Shown: piece by piece, positions 8,202 to 18,049 of the stretch
Layout of the letters: every line of letters starts with the position of its first letter
Numbering within the stretch: position 1 is the first letter of the stretch
Source of the DNA: Candidatus Woesearchaeota archaeon
Lineage (GTDB): Archaea > Nanobdellota > Nanobdellia > Woesearchaeales > ARS49
Direction of reading: 5' to 3'
DNA: 50,708 nt
Assembly (NCBI GenBank): GCA_016203305.1
Contig: JACQMY010000039.1
Span: 1-50,708 of the forward strand
Translations under genes and position numbers: made by a program
The notes under the pieces: model-generated
Databases searched by the model: none
The model's input: only the letters and a program-made list of their open reading frames with translations
Told to the model about the DNA's origin: nothing

Positions 8202-9330
8202 TCAAAACATACCAATACCACGCAACACCTGAATCCTCAGCAACATTCGAAACGACAGTTTCATTATCTTGTTGCGCTTCTAAACGCGATTCTGATTGCT
8301 CAACCTTCACAACATCTTCGTCACACCCGTCACCTAAACCATCAGCATCCAAATCAGGCCAACTGCCAGGCAAATTAGGACAATTATCCACAAAATCAGA
8401 AAAGTCATCACCATCAGAATCCTCTTCCTGCACAAACCTAATCACACGATCCAAAGAACCATCCTCGTTCAAGTCACCAACATCACCCTCAGAAGAAACA
8501 AAAACCAACATTCTGCCGAACAACGAAGGATTGCTGCCAGTAATGCCAAGTTTTGCAACAGAATTGTTTTCAGACAAACCAAACAATTGATCACCACGCT
8601 CGAAAACAACACCCTCATTTATTGAGGGATTGGACCCTGAAAAATTCGTTAACCGCAATGACTGCGATTTCACGTCCAACAATGCTATCTTGCCATCAGC
8701 GCTAAAAGCTATCACGCCTTGCTTTGACAAAGACAACCTATCTTTAGCTGCCACTCGCGCATTCGAAACCTGCCTAGACTCCCTATCCAAAATTCTTACC
8801 ACCTTGTCAGCCTTGTCACCATCAGCGTTTAAATCAACACCAACTTGCTCCTCCTCAGTCAAAAACGCAATATGACGCTGGCCAAGAACAGGAAAATCGC
8901 CAACCGCCTTCAAATTCGCCAGCTCCTGAGTCTTCAAATCATACAAGCGCAAAATGTCATCATCCAGGTCACCATCATTCGAAAAATCAACACCCAACTC
9001 CTGCTCCAAAGTCGAGAAAACAACAAACTCAGAAAACACAAACGGATTTCTACCCGCGCCAACAATCTTTACATTTTTATCACGCAAGCTTAAAACTTCA
9101 ACATTGCCACCATTCTCAAATGCAACAGTAAAACCGAAAATAGAAGGATTACTCCCCGGACCCAGACCACCCTCCTCACGCTTGGACAGGTCATAATAGC
9201 CAACATTACCCTCACGCTCAAACACAACAACATCACCATACAAAGAAGGATGATCGCCCTTAATGACAACAGGCTCAACAAACAAGCCAGAAACAGAAGA
9301 CGCCAACAACAACAGCACGAGCCAAAGCAT
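8113..9330 (-). CDS. Secreted beta-propeller-like protein with Ca-binding (thrombospondin type 3-like) motifs and C-terminal TM
   Basis: Signal peptide; repeats DFSNDGDLDDD, DLNADGDKADK, DLNEDGSLDR, DSDGDDFSDFVDNCPNLPGSWPDLDADGLGDGCDED; C-terminal TM plus basic tail. Confidence 0.75.
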   Translation of the reverse strand: MLWLVLLLLASSVSGLFVEPVVIKGDHPSLYGDVVVFEREGNVGYYDLSKREEGGLGPGSNPSIFGFTVAFENGGNVEVLSLRDKNVKIVGAGRNPFVFSEFVVFSTLEQELGVDFSNDGDLDDDILRLYDLKTQELANLKAVGDFPVLGQRHIAFLTEEEQVGVDLNADGDKADKVVRILDRESRQVSNARVAAKDRLSLSKQGVIAFSADGKIALLDVKSQSLRLTNFSGSNPSINEGVVFERGDQLFGLSENNSVAKLGITGSNPSLFGRMLVFVSSEGDVGDLNEDGSLDRVIRFVQEEDSDGDDFSDFVDNCPNLPGSWPDLDADGLGDGCDEDVVKVEQSESRLEAQQDNETVVSNVAEDSGVAWYWYVLIIVFLVVVSPYVWRACWKYHRKRRKGFGF

Positions 9331-9370
9331 AAGCCAAGATAACAGAATACTGATTTAAAGGTTTCGACCA

Positions 9371-9409
9371 GTAACAGGACGCAGGATGAAGGCGGAAGGA
9401 TGAAGAAAC
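9371..9409 (+). repeat. Heptanucleotide-periodic array B
   Basis: GTAACAG GACGCAG GATGAAG GCGGAAG GATGAAG. Confidence 0.75.
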
Positions 9410-9415
9410 TTCTAA

Positions 9416-10045
9416 CTACTTTATGGCAAGGATGTAAAAACCGCGCGTAACAGTACGCTTATGAGTTCTGAACAACCTATCTAAAAAGTACGCAACACCC
9501 CCAAAACGAACCAAGTACACTTGACCGGGCAAAAAATACAACATTGTTTCAAAATAGCCACCAGTCTTATGCAATTGAAGCTTTGAAAAATCGCTGAACA
9601 ACACACGCAAACCATCATCAAAAAATCTGAAATTATCAGGATAAAACCCCTTCCTGGCATGATACGGATAAACAGCAGGAACCCAACCAACAAAAACTCC
9701 GCCCTGCTTCAAAATGCGATGCATTTCCTGAACCGCCTTCTTCGGATCAGAAACATGCTCCAAAACACTCAGACACAACACGCCATCAGCACAACCATTC
9801 TCCAAAGGCAAATTATGAATATCACCAACAATATCCGGACCAAAACGCGCATCAACATCAACAGACTTCACAACAGAATCATCGAACCAAGACCTATACT
9901 TTGCCAACGACTTCTGAAAAGGAGAGCCACCACCAACATCATAAATAACCTTGCACTTGGAAAGGACATGCAAAGCATGCTCGAAAAAACCAACATAATC
10001 TCTCATACGCATCAGAAACCAACCGTGCATTAAAAAGTTTGCCAC
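9416..10045 (-). CDS. Type 11 SAM-dependent methyltransferase
   Basis: VIYDVGGGSPFQKSL..GDIHNLPLENGCADGVLCLSVLEHVSDPKKAVQEMHRILKQGG. Confidence 0.85.
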   Translation of the reverse strand: MANFLMHGWFLMRMRDYVGFFEHALHVLSKCKVIYDVGGGSPFQKSLAKYRSWFDDSVVKSVDVDARFGPDIVGDIHNLPLENGCADGVLCLSVLEHVSDPKKAVQEMHRILKQGGVFVGWVPAVYPYHARKGFYPDNFRFFDDGLRVLFSDFSKLQLHKTGGYFETMLYFLPGQVYLVRFGGVAYFLDRLFRTHKRTVTRGFYILAIK

Positions 10046-10050
10046 ACGAA

Positions 10051-10065
10051 CGAAAGCTTTTTAAA
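10051..10065 (+). promoter_or_regulatory. BRE/TATA promoter of the eS8 gene
   Basis: CGAAAGCTTTTTAAA, about 23 nt before the ATG; near-leaderless. Confidence 0.6.
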
Positions 10066-10087
10066 CACCCCCTCTGGTCTCAAACCC

Positions 10088-10468
10088 ATGGTCGTAATAC
10101 ACCGCGGAAGAATGAGCAAAAAGCCAACAGGAGGCGTCTACCACCCAGTTGGAAGAAAACGAAAATACGAACTAGGCAGCCAGCCGACCAGCACAAAAAT
10201 CGGCAAGCACAAAGTAAAAGTAGTCGACCTAAAAAGCAGCGCGATAAAAATGAAAGTTCTCGTAGCAGAATACGCAAACGTTTACGATCCAAAAAGCAAA
10301 AAATATACAAAAACACCAATCAAGACGGTAGCAGAATGCCCGGCAAACCGACACTTTGTGAGACGAAACATCATAGTCAAAGGCGCAATCATACAAACAG
10401 ACGCAGGAAAAGCACGCGTAACATCCCGTCCTGGACAAGACGGAACTGTTAATGCCATATTGGTATAA
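10088..10468 (+). CDS. rps8e: Ribosomal protein eS8
   Basis: KPTGGVYHPVGRKRKYELGSQPTSTKIG..VRRNIIVKGAIIQTDAGKARVTSRPGQDGTVNAILV. Confidence 0.95.
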   Translation: MVVIHRGRMSKKPTGGVYHPVGRKRKYELGSQPTSTKIGKHKVKVVDLKSSAIKMKVLVAEYANVYDPKSKKYTKTPIKTVAECPANRHFVRRNIIVKGAIIQTDAGKARVTSRPGQDGTVNAILV

Positions 10469-10509
10469 TTCTAGAAAGCCATAAAAACCCCTGTTCTTCA
10501 TCGCTCATT

Positions 10510-11535
10510 ATGAACGTTGAAGAAAAGCTCGCACTGCTAAAAAGAAACACGCAAGAAATCATCACAGAAGAAGAACTAAGAAAACTCTTGCAAACCAAGA
10601 AAAAACCAGCAGTGTACCTGGGAACAAGCGTCACAGGAAGCCCGCACATAGGATACTTTGTCTGGGTAACAAAAATGGCTGACTTTATGAAGGCCGGCTT
10701 CAAGGTCAAAGTGTTACTAGCAGACATACACGGAGCGCTAGACAAAACACCCTGGCCACTATTGGAAAAAAGATACGAGTACTACAACATCATAATCCCT
10801 GCAATCTTCGAAAGCATAGGCGCAGACTTAAACAAGCTAGAACTCATCAAAGGAAGCGACTTCCAGCTAAAAAAAGACTATATGTTCGACGTGTTAAAGT
10901 TGAGCACTTTTGTAACAGTACACGACGCGACAAGAGCAGCATCAGAAGTTGTGAAAATGGGCGACTCGCCAAAACTCGCAGGACTATTGTATCCGTTAAT
11001 GCAGTCAATAGACGAAGAATACCTAAAAGTTGACGTCCAATACGGAGGCGTAGACCAGCGCAAAATCCTCGTATTCGCAAGAGAAAACCTGCCAAAACTC
11101 GGCTACAAGCCAAGAGTAGAATTCATGACCCCATTAATCCCCGGACTAACAGCAAGCGGCAAAATGAGCAGCTCAGAAAAAGGAAGCAAAATCGACCTGT
11201 TAGACGACGAAAAAACAGTAAACGACAGGCTAAACGCAGCGTACTGCCCGGAAAAACAAGTCGAAAACAACGGCGTACTAGCATTTTTGAAACACGTAAT
11301 CATGACACACAAAGCAGACAAAGGACAACAATTAACCATAGAAAGACCGGAAAAGTTCGGCGGACCACTCACGTTCAAAACTTATGAAGAAATCGAACGC
11401 GCGTATACAGACGGTAAATTGCACCCAATGGACTTGAAGAAAGCAGCAGCAAAAGAAATCAACGCACTACTCGCACCAATACGCGCCAAATTCACAGGCA
11501 AAGAACAACTTATCAGAGAAGCGTACCCTGAATGA
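10510..11535 (+). CDS. tyrS: Tyrosyl-tRNA synthetase
   Basis: YLGTSVTGSPHIGYFVWVTKMADF..HIGH-like, KMSSSEKGSKIDLLD signature; archaeal-type length. Confidence 0.93.
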   Translation: MNVEEKLALLKRNTQEIITEEELRKLLQTKKKPAVYLGTSVTGSPHIGYFVWVTKMADFMKAGFKVKVLLADIHGALDKTPWPLLEKRYEYYNIIIPAIFESIGADLNKLELIKGSDFQLKKDYMFDVLKLSTFVTVHDATRAASEVVKMGDSPKLAGLLYPLMQSIDEEYLKVDVQYGGVDQRKILVFARENLPKLGYKPRVEFMTPLIPGLTASGKMSSSEKGSKIDLLDDEKTVNDRLNAAYCPEKQVENNGVLAFLKHVIMTHKADKGQQLTIERPEKFGGPLTFKTYEEIERAYTDGKLHPMDLKKAAAKEINALLAPIRAKFTGKEQLIREAYPE

Positions 11536-12542
11536 TCAAACAACTCCAGGAAAAACTTTCCAATAACAATCTCGACCTTGCACTCTTCTTTGACAACGAT
11601 CCCGCCATAACCTATTTTACAGGAATCAAACCCTTTCACGCATGTCTTGCCGTACCTTCTGATGGAAAACCCCTTCTCTTCGTTCAAGGATTTGAAGCAG
11701 AACGCTTCGCACGCGCTTCAACTGTTGAAGTCGTGAAACAGGGCAAAAACCTGTTTGAAGAACTACAAAACAATTTTCCAGCAAAAAACATCGGCATAAA
11801 CAACAAACAACTCTCATTCGCACACGCGCAAAAAATCCAGGAAACAGCAAGCACGACAGACATAACAAGCCTTTGCACTGAACTTAGACTTGTGAAAACA
11901 GAAGAAGAAATAAGCAGAATCAAAAAAGCCTGTGCGATAACAGACAACATCCTTCACGAACTTTTTGAAAAGCTGTCAACACTCTCAACAGAGCTCGACG
12001 TGGCAAACTTCCTAAAACAACAGATGAACGAAGAGGAACTAGAGCCAAGCTTCCCGCCAATCGTCGCAACAGCAAGCAATGCGGCAACACCACACCATGT
12101 TCCGACAAAAACGAAACTCAAAGGATTCACTGTCATAGACTTTGGAGTTGTTTACAAGAACTATTGCTCGGACATCACAAGGACTATTTATTTTGGAACG
12201 CCAAACAACACAGACAAAGAGCTCTATCGAAAAGTGCTGCAAGTACAGCAAGAGAGCATCAAGAACTGTGTTCAGGGCAACACGCTTGAAAACATCAACG
12301 AGGAAGCACACAAAACACTCGGCAACCAGTTCATCCACCGAATCGGGCATTCAGTAGGAATAGAAGTGCACGATGCGCAGCCAACACCATACACCTTCTT
12401 GCCAGGATGCATTGTAACAATCGAACCAGGACTTTACGAAATAGGAAAATACGGCATCAGAATAGAGGATGACGTCCTGATAACAAAAAAGGAATCGATT
12501 GTTTTGACAAAAACGCCGAAAACGCTGCTTAATTTTACTTGA
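11532..12542 (+). CDS. pepQ: Xaa-Pro aminopeptidase/prolidase (M24)
   Basis: FTVIDFGVVYKNYCSDITRT, RIGHSVGIEVHD, TIEPGLYEIGKYGIRIEDDVLIT. Confidence 0.92.
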   Translation: MIKQLQEKLSNNNLDLALFFDNDPAITYFTGIKPFHACLAVPSDGKPLLFVQGFEAERFARASTVEVVKQGKNLFEELQNNFPAKNIGINNKQLSFAHAQKIQETASTTDITSLCTELRLVKTEEEISRIKKACAITDNILHELFEKLSTLSTELDVANFLKQQMNEEELEPSFPPIVATASNAATPHHVPTKTKLKGFTVIDFGVVYKNYCSDITRTIYFGTPNNTDKELYRKVLQVQQESIKNCVQGNTLENINEEAHKTLGNQFIHRIGHSVGIEVHDAQPTPYTFLPGCIVTIEPGLYEIGKYGIRIEDDVLITKKESIVLTKTPKTLLNFT

Positions 12543-12687
12543 AATCTCCGACGATACCCGACGACCGTTACACTCCCCAGTTAGCAAAACTTTTTCTATC
12601 TCGATAAAGCACAAATAGTTTAACTGTCAAGTGGAACAACATTAGTGAAAAATTATTGGATAGAATATATGTTCAGGCGCGACAATG

Positions 12688-12767
12688 TTTAAATAGGATT
12701 TCCATTTATAGTATACTCCTCAGACGAGAACCACAAGATGTTGTGGTTTTCTGCCACTGGAGAGTGG
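12688..12767 (+). promoter_or_regulatory. nrdR-nrdJ promoter and structured leader with NrdR-box-like palindrome
   Basis: TATA-like TTTAAATA (12688-12695); palindrome CCACAAGATGTTGTGG (12731-12746) inside an 11-bp hairpin (12726-12751); second hairpin CCACT-GGAG-AGTGG (12754-12767). Confidence 0.55.
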
Positions 12768-12796
12768 GCTGGGACAAAAAAGATTGGTGATACGTA

Positions 12797-13261
12797 ATGA
12801 AGTGCCCGTTTTGCAAAGAATCAGAAACAAAAGTCCTAGACAGCAGGTTAACACCTGAAATGCACAGCATACGAAGAAGACGCGAGTGCATAGACTGCGA
12901 AAAACGCTTCACAACCTACGAACGCATGGAACTGGAAGAACTCACTGTTGTAAAACGCGATGGGAGACGAGAACCATTCTCACGGGAAAAGATTCTTAAA
13001 GGAATAATGCGCGCATGTGAAAAACGGCCGGTAAAACGCGAAGAATTAGAGGGGATAGTGGGCTTCGTGGAAAACGCCATAAGGCAAACCGGAAAGAACG
13101 AGCTAAAAACCAGCAGGATAGGAGAATTCATAATGCAAGAACTTGCCAAAATAGACGACGTAGCATACGTCAGATTTGCCAGCGTATACCGCAAGTTCAA
13201 ACACGCAGACCAGTTCGTTCACGCTATCAAATTACTCAAAAAAATGGAGGTCGTTCAATGA
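12797..13261 (+). CDS. nrdR: Transcriptional repressor NrdR
   Basis: MKCPFC..SRLTPEMHSIRRRRECIDCEKRFTTYERME zinc ribbon plus ATP-cone. Confidence 0.95.
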   Translation: MKCPFCKESETKVLDSRLTPEMHSIRRRRECIDCEKRFTTYERMELEELTVVKRDGRREPFSREKILKGIMRACEKRPVKREELEGIVGFVENAIRQTGKNELKTSRIGEFIMQELAKIDDVAYVRFASVYRKFKHADQFVHAIKLLKKMEVVQ

Positions 13262-15825
13262 CGCCAATCAAAGCAGATACAAAAGAAGTGAAACTGGACT
13301 GGGACAAACCAACATTTGGAAACATACCACTAACTGAAAACCAACGCAAAGTCATCAAAGACAAATACCTAAGAGACGACCCAAGCGTCGAATACTGGCT
13401 ATGGAACGTAGCAAAAAACATTGCACTCACAGAACTACTCTACCACCCAGATGTACCCCGCGACCAAATATTTGCAGGCGTACGATACACGCAAGAATGG
13501 GTTGAAGTAGGCAACGGAGAAACCAGCGAGCTAATCACAATTCACACAGGAGCCAAAAACCACGGCGACCAAGACCAAAACCACCACAGGTTCACCCAAA
13601 ACCTCTACAAACTACTCGAAAACAGCGCACGTGCAAGAGAAGTAGCACTAAAAGTAGCAAACCAGTTCTACGACATGCTGGCAAACTTCGACTTCCTGCC
13701 AAACAGCCCAACACTCATGAATGCAGGCAGAGAATTACAACAACTCAGCGCATGCTACGTCCTGCCAATAGAAGACTCCATCGAAGGCTGGGGAGACCTG
13801 GTCAAACACACCATGCTCATCCACAAAAGCGGAGGAGGAACAGGATTCAGCGGTTGCCGCGTACGACCAAAAGGAGACCGAGTAAAAAGCACAAAAGGAG
13901 TGGCATCAGGAGCGCTATCTCCTTTTTCAATCATAAACTACGCAACACAAGAAGTCAAACAAGGCGGAACCAGACGAGGAGCAAACATGGGAATCCTACC
14001 ATACTGGCACCCAGACGTGGTTGACTTCATAAAACACAAAGCAGAAGACGGAAAACTGGAAAACTTCAACATCTCAGTAGCAGTAGACAAAAAGTTCATG
14101 GAAGCAGTCAAGAAAGGAGAAGACTACGACCTTTTGAACCCGCGCACAAAAGAACCGATGGGAAAAGCAAACGCAAAAGAAGTCTTCAACATGATCTGTG
14201 ACTACGCATGGAAAACAGGCGATCCAGGAATGATATGGATAGACAACATCAACAACAGCCTATCCAACCCAACACCAAAAATCGGCCAAATAGAAAGCAC
14301 AAACCCCTGCGGAGAACAACCACTACTACCGTACGAGCCATGCAATCTAGGAAGCATCAACCTGTCAAAGTTCGTCGTAATGGGCAAAATCGACTATGCA
14401 CGACTAGGAGAAATAGTCAAGCTAAGCATAAGGTTCCTAGACAACGTAATCGACGTGAACAACTACCCACTGGCAGAAATCGAACACATCGCAAAAGGAA
14501 ACAGACGAATCGGCCTTGGAGTAATGGGCTGGGCGGAAGCGCTGGCATTACTAAACATACCATACGACAGTCCAGAAGCACTCGCAAAAGCAGAAGAGCT
14601 AATGGCATTTATCAACGAAAAAAGCCTCCAAGCAAGCGAAGAACTAGCATTGGAACGAGGAGTATTCCCCAACTACAAAGACAGCATCTATGACCCGAGC
14701 GGGCAGTACGCAAAAGAATGGGCAAAAGGAAGGCCACGCAACTGCGCACGAACAACAATCGCGCCAACAGGAACCATAGCGATCTGCGCAGGACTACAAG
14801 GTGGAGGAATCGAACCATTCTTCGGCATTGCATACACAAGATATAATGCCAAAGCCCTGGACATGCTCAAAAAAGGACAACAACCCGACGAAAAAGACGT
14901 CTTCCACGAAGTCAACCCAATATTCATGACAGTCGCGGAGAAAAACAACTTCTTTGGAATGCAACCGGTTGAGCTTTGGAAAAAAATAGAAGCAAACCAC
15001 AACTCAGTCAGAGGCGTCAAAGAAGTGCCAGAATCAATACAAAGGGCATTTGCAAGCGCACACGACGTAGCAGTAGACTACCACGTAAAACACCAAGCAG
15101 CATTCCAAAAATACACAGACAACGGCGTCAGCAAAACAATCAACCTGCCAAACAGCGCAAACGTGGAAGACATCAAGAAAACCTACCTGCTAGCATGGGA
15201 ACTGGGATGTAAAGGCATAACAGTCTACAGAGACGGGTGCAAGAGCCACCAAGTGCTCAACATCACCAAAAAAGAAGAAGTCAAAGCAAAACCAAAAATC
15301 GACCCATCAGAAGGAGTCGGCTCAGTGTATTACAAGCTCGACACAGGACACGGACCAATCCACATACACGTCGACCACCACAACGGAGAAATCATGAGAG
15401 TGTTCACCAACATAACACCTGTTGGAACAGAAATCTCAGGACTAACGTGCATCATGGGAATACTCATCTCCAAATACTTGGAAATGGGCGGAGACGTCAA
15501 CGACATAAGAAAACACTTGAACAGCATCAAAAGCGACAAGCCATACGGCTTCGGACCAAAAAGAGTGGAAAGCATCCCACACGCTGTCTCAATGGCGCTA
15601 AGCAAATTCCTGGCACAAACAGGCAACCTGCCAGGCCAACAATTGCTAAGCCCGCACGTCAGCACACCAGCACCAGAAGTCACAGCACAACTAAGCGTGA
15701 CAGTCAAACCAGAAGCACAAGACGACAAAAAGCACTGTCCAAAGTGTTACTCGCCAAATGTAGCCATGCTTTCTGGATGTTCTGGACCGACATGCTATGA
15801 ATGCGGGCATAGTGAGTGCAGTTAG
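13258..15825 (+). CDS. nrdJ: Adenosylcobalamin-dependent ribonucleotide reductase (class II)
   Basis: LPNSPTLMNAGRELQQLSACYVLPIEDS, NPCGEQPLLPYEPCNLGSINLSKFV, C-terminal Cys cluster CPKCYSPNVAMLSGCSGPTCYECGHSECS; 4-nt overlap with nrdR. Confidence 0.95.
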   Translation: MTPIKADTKEVKLDWDKPTFGNIPLTENQRKVIKDKYLRDDPSVEYWLWNVAKNIALTELLYHPDVPRDQIFAGVRYTQEWVEVGNGETSELITIHTGAKNHGDQDQNHHRFTQNLYKLLENSARAREVALKVANQFYDMLANFDFLPNSPTLMNAGRELQQLSACYVLPIEDSIEGWGDLVKHTMLIHKSGGGTGFSGCRVRPKGDRVKSTKGVASGALSPFSIINYATQEVKQGGTRRGANMGILPYWHPDVVDFIKHKAEDGKLENFNISVAVDKKFMEAVKKGEDYDLLNPRTKEPMGKANAKEVFNMICDYAWKTGDPGMIWIDNINNSLSNPTPKIGQIESTNPCGEQPLLPYEPCNLGSINLSKFVVMGKIDYARLGEIVKLSIRFLDNVIDVNNYPLAEIEHIAKGNRRIGLGVMGWAEALALLNIPYDSPEALAKAEELMAFINEKSLQASEELALERGVFPNYKDSIYDPSGQYAKEWAKGRPRNCARTTIAPTGTIAICAGLQGGGIEPFFGIAYTRYNAKALDMLKKGQQPDEKDVFHEVNPIFMTVAEKNNFFGMQPVELWKKIEANHNSVRGVKEVPESIQRAFASAHDVAVDYHVKHQAAFQKYTDNGVSKTINLPNSANVEDIKKTYLLAWELGCKGITVYRDGCKSHQVLNITKKEEVKAKPKIDPSEGVGSVYYKLDTGHGPIHIHVDHHNGEIMRVFTNITPVGTEISGLTCIMGILISKYLEMGGDVNDIRKHLNSIKSDKPYGFGPKRVESIPHAVSMALSKFLAQTGNLPGQQLLSPHVSTPAPEVTAQLSVTVKPEAQDDKKHCPKCYSPNVAMLSGCSGPTCYECGHSECS

Positions 15826-15867
15826 GCAGTGGGTATTGGGCGTTAGGTTGTAGGCAGCAGGGCAAAG
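15826..15867 (+). repeat. Heptanucleotide-periodic array C
   Basis: GCAGTGG GTATTGG GCGTTAG GTTGTAG GCAGCAG GGCAAAG; starts directly after the nrdJ TAG. Confidence 0.85.
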
Positions 15868-15915
15868 AACTGCAAGAGATAGATTTTTATTTTCACTTCT
15901 GATTTTCTTCTCTCA

Positions 15916-16302
15916 ATGAAAACAAAAACGATCCAAAAAGCAGTGCTCAAAAAAGGCGAAAAATACCTTATCCTGCTGCGCTCAAAACAAGCACGATTCT
16001 ATCCTGAACACTGGGACTTCCCCGGAGGTAATCTCGAAGAAAAAGAACACCCCCTTCACGGCGTTGAACGGGAGGTATTCGAAGAAACAGGCCTCAAAGT
16101 CAAGGCTCTGAAACCAGTTACCGCCTTCGATGAATACGAAAACAACACCCGCTACCATTTCATCACGTACTCAACCACCATACTCTCTGGCGAGTTCCAA
16201 TTAAGTTCCGAACACACCGCGTTCAGATGGGCAACAAAAGATGAAATCCTTTCCCTTCAAATCGAGCCCTTCATTGCAGCATATTTTAAGAAAAACCCTT
16301 AG
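15916..16302 (+). CDS. NUDIX hydrolase
   Basis: GGNLEEKEHPLHGVEREVFEETGLKV: Nudix box. Confidence 0.88.
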   Translation: MKTKTIQKAVLKKGEKYLILLRSKQARFYPEHWDFPGGNLEEKEHPLHGVEREVFEETGLKVKALKPVTAFDEYENNTRYHFITYSTTILSGEFQLSSEHTAFRWATKDEILSLQIEPFIAAYFKKNP

Positions 16303-16651
16303 CCCTTCCACCATTCAATCCTTAGCTCTGGAAAAATTTCTTGCACGTATTTGAAATCCTTATCTTTAGTCACAACAACAGCAGAACGGTTCAAACACAT
16401 CGCCGCGATCAAAACATCAATTGTCCAATCATCGTTCCTCTCTTAAGAAGGTGAGCAGCAATCTCAACTGCTCTTGCAAAATCACCCGTGACAGGAAAGA
16501 GTACATCAAAATCACGATCCTTACAGGGTGGATACTCAATCGCGGTAAACACAGTTATTACTCCGCTCTTCGCATGAACCGCTACGGATGTATCAAGTAT
16601 CTTGCCCGCTTCTTGTCCTTCTCCCGTATCTTCTTCGTAAACTCTATCCAT
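16299..16651 (-). pseudogene. VapC-like PIN-domain toxin, frameshifted
   Basis: KILDTSVAVHAKSGVITVFTA..EIAAHLLKRG, then in the next frame NDDWTIDVLIAAMCLNRSAVVVTKDKDFKYVQEIFPELRIEWWKG stop. Confidence 0.7.
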
Positions 16652-16851
16652 TCCTTCTCGCTCACCTTATCGATCGCCTCGCGCGTCTCTGGCGAAACCA
16701 ACCTGAAAAACTCCTTAACATGCATGCTCTTTTTCAAAAGCTTGGTGCGCTCAATAATGCGCTCTCGTGCAACCTCGCTCCACTTAATTTCAGGATGCTT
16801 TTTCATCTCCCTGTACACTTCATCCGGAATGCTCAAAGTTATATGTGCCAT
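16582..16851 (-). CDS. VapB-like antitoxin
   Basis: MAHITLSIPDEVYREMKKHPEIKWSEVARERIIERTKLL; overlaps the PIN gene. Confidence 0.75.
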   Translation of the reverse strand: MAHITLSIPDEVYREMKKHPEIKWSEVARERIIERTKLLKKSMHVKEFFRLVSPETREAIDKVSEKEWIEFTKKIREKDKKRARYLIHP

Positions 16852-16947
16852 ACATATTGTACATAACTGACATATTTGAATACTTTTCCTATTCGCGCGC
16901 GTACTCTTCAAACTTGTACGTTCTCAGGATACCTAGCTCGTGGTCAA

Positions 16948-17160
16948 TTAGAAATTCACATCCTCTCTTGTGAGACCTGCCTGCGTCATAATCGCCCGCA
17001 GAGTTCCTCTGTCTAGCTCGGCATGTTGTGGGACGCTCGTCTGGGCAAATGGACTGTCACGGCGCATGATCACGTGACTTCCCACACGGTGCTTGACATA
17101 GAAACCTTTCTTTGAAAGAATTTTTACCAGATCTGCGCCAGAGATTCTTGGAAGCTTCAT
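16948..17160 (-). CDS. hicA: HicA-family mRNA interferase toxin
   Basis: KLPRISGADLVKILSKKGFYVKHRVGSHVIMRRD..SVPQHAELDRGTLRAIMTQAGLT. Confidence 0.92.
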   Translation of the reverse strand: MKLPRISGADLVKILSKKGFYVKHRVGSHVIMRRDSPFAQTSVPQHAELDRGTLRAIMTQAGLTREDVNF

Positions 17161-17363
17161 GCCTCGGCAAGCATCAAACTTTCGGTTTCAGGAGGAACGG
17201 GAAGGTTATCTTTCTCAAGAGCTTCGATGTACGCTTGAATAGCCTCTCTGATGTTTTCACGAGCTTGCTCCACTGTCTTTCCTTGACTTACGCAACCCGG
17301 AAGAGTTGGACATTCCGCAATCCAATAACCATCTTCACCTTTGAATATGATAACACGTCTCAT
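17157..17363 (-). CDS. hicB: HicB-family antitoxin
   Basis: GEDGYWIAECPTLPGCVSQGKTVEQARENIREAIQAYIEALE. Confidence 0.92.
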   Translation of the reverse strand: MRRVIIFKGEDGYWIAECPTLPGCVSQGKTVEQARENIREAIQAYIEALEKDNLPVPPETESLMLAEA

Positions 17364-17425
17364 CGAGAACACTGAGCTTGCCCGCTATATTAAACTTTCT
17401 TGAGCTCGAGTTATGTCTTTAACTC

Positions 17426-17920
17426 CTACTCCAATGCGTATTCTTCAAACTTGTGCATTCTTAAGACGAGAAATCCACGCCAGTCTGCAATAATGGTCTT
17501 GAATTTTTGACGAATGTCTTGCGAGATTTGCTCTAGTTCTGAGGTATTTTTCGCAATAATCACGCACGTTAAATCATAATCACCCATTAACGAGAGAAGA
17601 TCTATCACTCTTGGATGGCTTTTCAAATGAGCAATGAATGCAACAGTATCTTCCTGACTGTTATTGTGCAGCTTGATTTTAACGTCTGCGACTAAAGGAT
17701 AGCCAACCGCCTTTGGGTTTATAAAGGCACCAACGTGCATGACGTTCTTTTCCTGCATACGTTCAATTCTTGCCTTAACTGTATCAATTGCCACATTGAG
17801 CTTTTTGGCAAGATTCGTCAGGCTAACTCTTCCGTCCCTTTGTAGTGCTCTTAGGATAACCTTGTCCTTCTCGTCTAACGGCTCTAGATTTTCCATCAAA
17901 CCAGGCTTTTCCACTACCAT
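17426..17920 (-). CDS. Lrp/AsnC-family transcriptional regulator
   Basis: LDEKDKVILRALQRDGRVSLTNLAKKLNVAIDTVKARIERM; RAM-like C-terminus GDYDLTCVIIAKN. Confidence 0.9.
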   Translation of the reverse strand: MVVEKPGLMENLEPLDEKDKVILRALQRDGRVSLTNLAKKLNVAIDTVKARIERMQEKNVMHVGAFINPKAVGYPLVADVKIKLHNNSQEDTVAFIAHLKSHPRVIDLLSLMGDYDLTCVIIAKNTSELEQISQDIRQKFKTIIADWRGFLVLRMHKFEEYALE

Positions 17921-18049
17921 AAATCGTAATAAATCGAGTTTCTATTTAAAATTATCTATAAAATATAGAAAAATAATGGAAAATTATAATAATATCTAAT
18001 GTACTACTTACTTGTAGTGAAAAACTACGGAGACAAAAGGTGAATGAAA

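Noticed and set aside
12751-12780. GCCACTGGAGAGTGGGC as a cobalamin riboswitch fragment
   Set aside because: Resembles a short part of a B12 riboswitch core, but there is no room for the rest of the fold and no B12-box; kept only as a leader hairpin.
14208-14693. 161-aa and similar long alternative-frame ORFs inside nrdJ (also 13752, 15237)
   Set aside because: Low-complexity Arg/Gln/Asn-rich translations produced by A/C-rich codons of nrdJ; no independent start signal.
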